Assembly (NCBI GenBank): GCA_936928855.1
Contig: CAKZHZ010000066.1
Span: 1-11,697, forward strand
DNA length: 11,697 nt
Source: an uncultured Polycyclovorans sp.
GTDB taxonomy: Bacteria > Pseudomonadota > Gammaproteobacteria > Nevskiales > Nevskiaceae
Direction of reading: 5' to 3'
Part shown: piece after piece, positions 7,743 through 11,697 of the stretch
Position numbering within the stretch: the first letter of the stretch is position 1
Layout of the letters: every line of letters begins with the position of its first letter
Made by a program: the position numbers and the translations under genes
Notes under the pieces: model-generated
Database searches by the model: none
Told to the model about the DNA's origin: nothing
What the model saw: only the letters and a program-made list of their open reading frames with translations

Positions 7743-8369
7743 TCACCGTGCGGTATCGAGCCGCTGATCCTCGGCGTGCAGGTGGGGGCGTCCGAGCAGG
7801 GCATGCAACAGCAGGCCGGAGATGAACATCTGGAACCAGGCCCATGCCACCGGCCCCAGGCTGCGTGACAGGTCGGGCGTGGCCAGAAAGCCGAGAAGTG
7901 TGGCCAGACATACAGTGCTCAGTACCGCCATCGTGCGAGGCCACCCCAGCGCGGGGATCAACAGCCAGCACAGTGTCAGGCTGATGGGCAGGCTGTGCAG
8001 CGCCACGGCGGCGCCAAGGGTGGAAGCACCCGGTCCCGTTGCAGCGAGGACCGCACCATCCCCTAGCGCGTGCAGGGCGAGGCCGATGACGGCAATGCCC
8101 AGTGCCGCCAGGTGGGTCTGCCGGCGCAGGCGGCGAACTGCGTGCTCCAATACCCCGGGGCCCGCGAGTCCGAGTGCGAACCAGATCAGTCCACGCCATC
8201 CTCCAGCCTCCACCGCTTCCGGCATGACCTCGAAGGCCAGCAAGGTCAGCAGCCCGCCCCATACCAGCACGGCGAGCACGCGGTGCACACGGGGACGTCC
8301 GCCAGCGACGGCGTAGAGCACGGGGCCGCAGGCGATGGCGGCGAAGGTGGCAAACAGGTAGACCGGCAT
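7743..8369 (-). CDS. Compact ZIP-like metal transporter (divergent)
   Basis: Encodes 208 aa, almost all hydrophobic, with about seven predicted membrane segments (roughly 2-22, 29-48, 58-76, 86-110, 116-138, 146-163, 172-192). Three ZIP-family landmarks appear in order: MPEA (49-52) in the second segment, resembling the family's LLPEA; H100-x-x-x-D104-G in the fourth; and H125-x-x-P in the fifth. In ZIP proteins the fourth and fifth segments carry the binuclear metal site for zinc or other divalent metals. Here the fifth segment lacks the usual acidic residue after the His, and the protein is shorter than the usual 240-300 aa with eight segments, so activity or substrate may differ. The start ATG 8369 has no clear SD. 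A Zur-like palindrome lies 19-35 bases upstream. lon is 100 bp upstream and nhaP2 49 bp downstream, same strand. A different small membrane family cannot be excluded. Confidence 0.7.
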   Translation of the reverse strand: MPVYLFATFAAIACGPVLYAVAGGRPRVHRVLAVLVWGGLLTLLAFEVMPEAVEAGGWRGLIWFALGLAGPGVLEHAVRRLRRQTHLAALGIAVIGLALHALGDGAVLAATGPGASTLGAAVALHSLPISLTLCWLLIPALGWPRTMAVLSTVCLATLLGFLATPDLSRSLGPVAWAWFQMFISGLLLHALLGRPHLHAEDQRLDTAR

Positions 8370-8387
8370 GATGGGCAGCGGCAGAGA

Positions 8388-8404
8388 CTGTTACAGGATA
8401 ACAG
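8388..8404 (-). promoter_or_regulatory. Candidate Zur operator upstream of the ZIP-like gene
   Basis: Read on the minus strand this is CTGTTATCCTGTAACAG, a perfect 6-bp inverted repeat around 5 central bases. The inner 15-mer (8389-8403) agrees with the core of the gammaproteobacterial Zur box, TGTTATA-N-TATAACA, at 12 of 14 defined positions. It sits 19-35 bases before the start codon, where repressor binding would block transcription initiation. The flanking bases do not match the full 23-bp consensus. TATCCT inside it could be a weak -10, but no -35 is evident. Zinc control is inferred, not shown. Confidence 0.4.
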
Positions 8405-8414
8405 CCGGGCACCG

Positions 8415-8457
8415 CGTCGGACACCGGCACGCCGCAAAGCGGGTGCCGGTGGCGACG
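8415..8457 (-). terminator. Large hairpin downstream of lon, no T tract
   Basis: CACCGGCAC (8422-8430) pairs with GTGCCGGTG (8443-8451). The inner CCGC/GCGG (8432-8435 with 8439-8442, AAA loop) and outer CGTCG/CGACG (8415-8419 with 8453-8457) extend it to about 18 bp. It begins 12 bases after the lon stop codon. No run of T follows on the minus strand, so it is at best a weak or Rho-assisted terminator. It could instead protect the lon mRNA 3' end while allowing read-through into the ZIP-like gene. Confidence 0.4.
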
Positions 8458-8469
8458 TTGAAATGAGGA

Positions 8470-10869
<2,400 letters not shown>

Positions 10870-10908
10870 GCGGGGGCTCCTCGGGGGTTCGGGATGAGTC
10901 TGTTCCGG

Positions 10909-10937
10909 ATTATGCCGGACGCTGGGAATACGCTGAA
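10909..10937 (-). promoter_or_regulatory. Candidate lon promoter, proximal
   Basis: On the minus strand TTCAGC (10937-10932), a 17-base spacer and CATAAT (10914-10909) form a promoter with a good -10 and a poor -35. Transcription would start near 10902, giving a leader of about 33 bases that contains the GAGGAG SD. The -10 is framed by a TCCGG/CCGGA inverted repeat (10904-10908, 10915-10919), which could be an operator. No clean sigma32 heat-shock motif is seen. Confidence 0.4.
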
Positions 10938-11005
10938 CAATGCAGGTGTCGGGGGCGCGCCGCAGCCCGATCAGCGGCACCGGCGTCATCCCCTGGGCTG
11001 CGTTC

Positions 11006-11035
11006 TATATATTGTGGCGTTGCACTCACATTCAA
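11006..11035 (-). promoter_or_regulatory. Candidate lon promoter, distal
   Basis: TTGAAT (11035-11030), an 18-base spacer and TATATA (11011-11006) on the minus strand make a reasonable sigma70 promoter with a leader of about 130 bases. The same stretch (TTGAA, then CCACAATAT) loosely resembles a sigma32 promoter, which would fit lon as a heat-shock gene, but the -10 match is weak. Confidence 0.35.
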
Positions 11036-11041
11036 TGGTGA

Positions 11042-11094
11042 GGCGTCAACGCCCCGAAAAGCCCGAATTTACTAGGCTCGGCGCCGTTGACGCT
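11042..11094. repeat. Two inverted copies of a near-palindromic 12-mer flanking the lon/hupB promoters
   Basis: GGCGTCAACGCC (11042-11053) is itself a palindrome around CA. A second copy on the other strand, AGCGTCAACGGC (11094-11083), matches at 10 of 12 positions and shares the 9-mer GCGTCAACG exactly. Their centres are 41 bp apart, close to four helical turns. The first copy abuts the distal lon -35 and the second covers the hupB -35. They may be paired operators, or the 9-bp arms may simply arise by chance. Confidence 0.35.
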
Positions 11095-11116
11095 CGCCGC
11101 GAGCGCTTGCTATAAA
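11087..11116 (+). promoter_or_regulatory. hupB promoter (sigma70)
   Basis: TTGACG (11087-11092), an 18-base spacer and TATAAA (11111-11116), with TGC directly before the -10 as an extended -10 element. This is the best promoter in the window. The GC-rich discriminator GCCTCGC just after the -10 is typical of growth-rate/stringently controlled promoters. The start would be near 11123, leaving a leader of about 120 bases before hupB. Confidence 0.7.
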
Positions 11117-11242
11117 GCCTCGCAACCGGAGCATCTCTGCGGCAGGGGTCACGAGTTCAGCTGCACGTCCGTCGGTCGTGTCGACGCGGGCTCCGGGGTC
11201 ACTCCACCGGCCACTCGGCCATATTTTTGAGGGGACTGTTGA

Positions 11243-11515
11243 ATGAACAAAACGGAAATGATTGCCGCCATCGCGGACAAGGCTGACCTGTCCAAGGCCG
11301 ACGCTGGCCGTGCAGTCGACGCCATGTTCGAAGTGATCGGCAAGGCGCTGAAGAAGAAGGACAAGGTGTCGCTTGTGGGCTTCGGCACGTTCATGCTGCG
11401 CGAACGCGCTGCCCGGACCGGCCGCAACCCGAAGACCGGCGCCCCGCTGAAGATCAAGGCCAGCAAGACGCCCGCTTTCAAGGCTGGCAAAGCGCTCAAG
11501 GACCTGATAAAGTAA
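11243..11515 (+). CDS. hupB: DNA-binding protein HU (HU-beta type)
   Basis: Encodes 90 aa, the usual HU length. HU dimers bend and compact DNA in the nucleoid. The N-terminal helices (MNKTEMIAAIADKADLSKA) form the dimer body; the strand VSLVGFGTF leads into the DNA-gripping beta arm with G-R-N-P-K, where Pro63 is the residue that intercalates into DNA. The C-terminal FKAGKALKDLIK closes the fold. All conserved positions are intact. SD GAGGGG (11229-11234) lies 8 bases before the ATG. It has its own strong promoter. tRNA-Val begins 34 bases after the stop with no terminator between, so hupB and the tRNAs may share a transcript. IHF subunits are excluded by the overall sequence. Confidence 0.98.
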   Translation: MNKTEMIAAIADKADLSKADAGRAVDAMFEVIGKALKKKDKVSLVGFGTFMLRERAARTGRNPKTGAPLKIKASKTPAFKAGKALKDLIK

Positions 11516-11549
11516 TCGTCTTTCCGGGGTGCTGTAGCAAGTACCGCCA

Positions 11550-11625
11550 GGGTGCTTAGCTCAGCTGGTAGAGCGTCGCCCTTACAAGGCGAATGTCGGC
11601 GGTTCGAGCCCGTCAGCACCCACCA
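11550..11625 (+). tRNA. tRNA-Val (anticodon UAC)
   Basis: A complete 76-base cloverleaf: acceptor GGGTGCT/AGCACCC, D arm GCTC-GAGC, anticodon stem TCGCC/GGCGA around loop CTTACAA (anticodon TAC), T arm GGCGG/CCGTC with TTCGAGC, and encoded CCA (11623-11625). UAC decodes valine GUN codons. The T stem has one G-T pair; everything else is standard. Confidence 0.97.
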
Positions 11626-11640
11626 GAGTTTCAAATACGC

Positions 11641-11697
11641 GGAGTGGTAGTTCAGTTGGTTAGAATACCGGCCTGTCACGCCGGGGGTCGCGGGTTC
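11641..11697 (+). tRNA. tRNA-Asp (anticodon GUC), 3' end outside window
   Basis: The first 57 bases closely match E. coli tRNA-Asp: acceptor 5' strand GGAGTGG, D arm GTTCAG...GAAT, anticodon stem CCGGC/GCCGG around CTGTCAC (anticodon GTC), and GGGTCGCGGGTTC of the variable loop and T arm. The window ends inside the T loop. It begins 15 bases after tRNA-Val, so both probably come from one precursor transcript. Confidence 0.95.

Larger units (their letters stand above)
10870..11242. other. Divergent lon/hupB intergenic region (373 bp)
   Basis: No coding sequence is convincing here. From left to right it holds the lon SD (GAGGAG, 10877-10882), two candidate lon promoters, a 12-mer present twice in opposite orientation, the hupB promoter, a roughly 110-base hupB leader and the hupB SD (GAGGGG, 11229-11234). 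Near the end of the leader a tiny GGCC-ACTC-GGCC hairpin precedes ATATTTTT, too weak to call a terminator. Confidence 0.7.

Noticed and set aside
6326..7825. Plus-strand open frames opposite nhaP2
   Set aside because: Gln/Arg/His-rich shadow sequence of a membrane-protein gene; the minus-strand NhaP2 reading is unambiguous.
10870..10989. 40-residue N-terminal extension of Lon from ATG 10989
   Set aside because: The extension is Pro/Arg-rich and unlike Lon, while GTG 10869 has a strong SD at the right distance and matches the family start.
11208..11228. GGCC-ACTC-GGCC hairpin followed by ATATTTTT before hupB as an attenuator
   Set aside because: The stem is only about 4 bp and the T tract lies just before the SD; too weak to claim.
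11149..11679. Minus-strand open frame (176 codons) over hupB and both tRNAs
   Set aside because: It runs through two tRNA genes and antisense to HU, so it cannot be a real gene.

Overview
This window is about 11.7 kb of GC-rich chromosomal DNA from a gammaproteobacterium. The evidence is the 5S rRNA tail, MutS, Lon and HU sequences close to the E. coli proteins, an NhaP2-type antiporter, and the hupB - tRNA-Val - tRNA-Asp order that I recall from Xanthomonas-like genomes. A Xanthomonadales/Nevskiales-like host is a guess; no species can be read from the sequence. Nearly all genes are conserved housekeeping genes. I see no insertion sequence, phage gene, CRISPR array or toxin-antitoxin pair.

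Left part (1-2028), plus strand: the 3' end of a 5S rRNA and its strong terminator close an rRNA operon. They are followed by a small DUF2505-like gene and an unrecognised lipoprotein gene. The lipoprotein's ribosome binding site lies inside a long inverted repeat, and its gene ends at a strong intrinsic terminator.

Middle part (2027-7693): mutS (minus) and a class II DAHP synthase (plus) diverge from a 61-bp gap. The DAHP synthase converges on nhaP2 (minus), with only 2 bp between the stop codons. The roles are mismatch repair, entry to the shikimate pathway, and cation/proton antiport.

Right part (7743-11697): reading leftwards, lon is followed by a compact ZIP-like membrane protein and then nhaP2, all on the minus strand. 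A palindrome resembling a Zur operator lies just before the ZIP-like gene, which suggests zinc-responsive control. Rightwards, hupB (HU), tRNA-Val(UAC) and a truncated tRNA-Asp(GUC) are on the plus strand. In the usual gammaproteobacterial layout lon and hupB point the same way. Here they diverge from a 373-bp region that holds candidate promoters for both and two copies of a near-palindromic 12-mer.

No clearly new multi-gene system is visible. The points most worth following are the divergent lon/hupB arrangement, the SD-sequestering leader of the orphan lipoprotein, and the ZIP-like gene with its Zur-like site.
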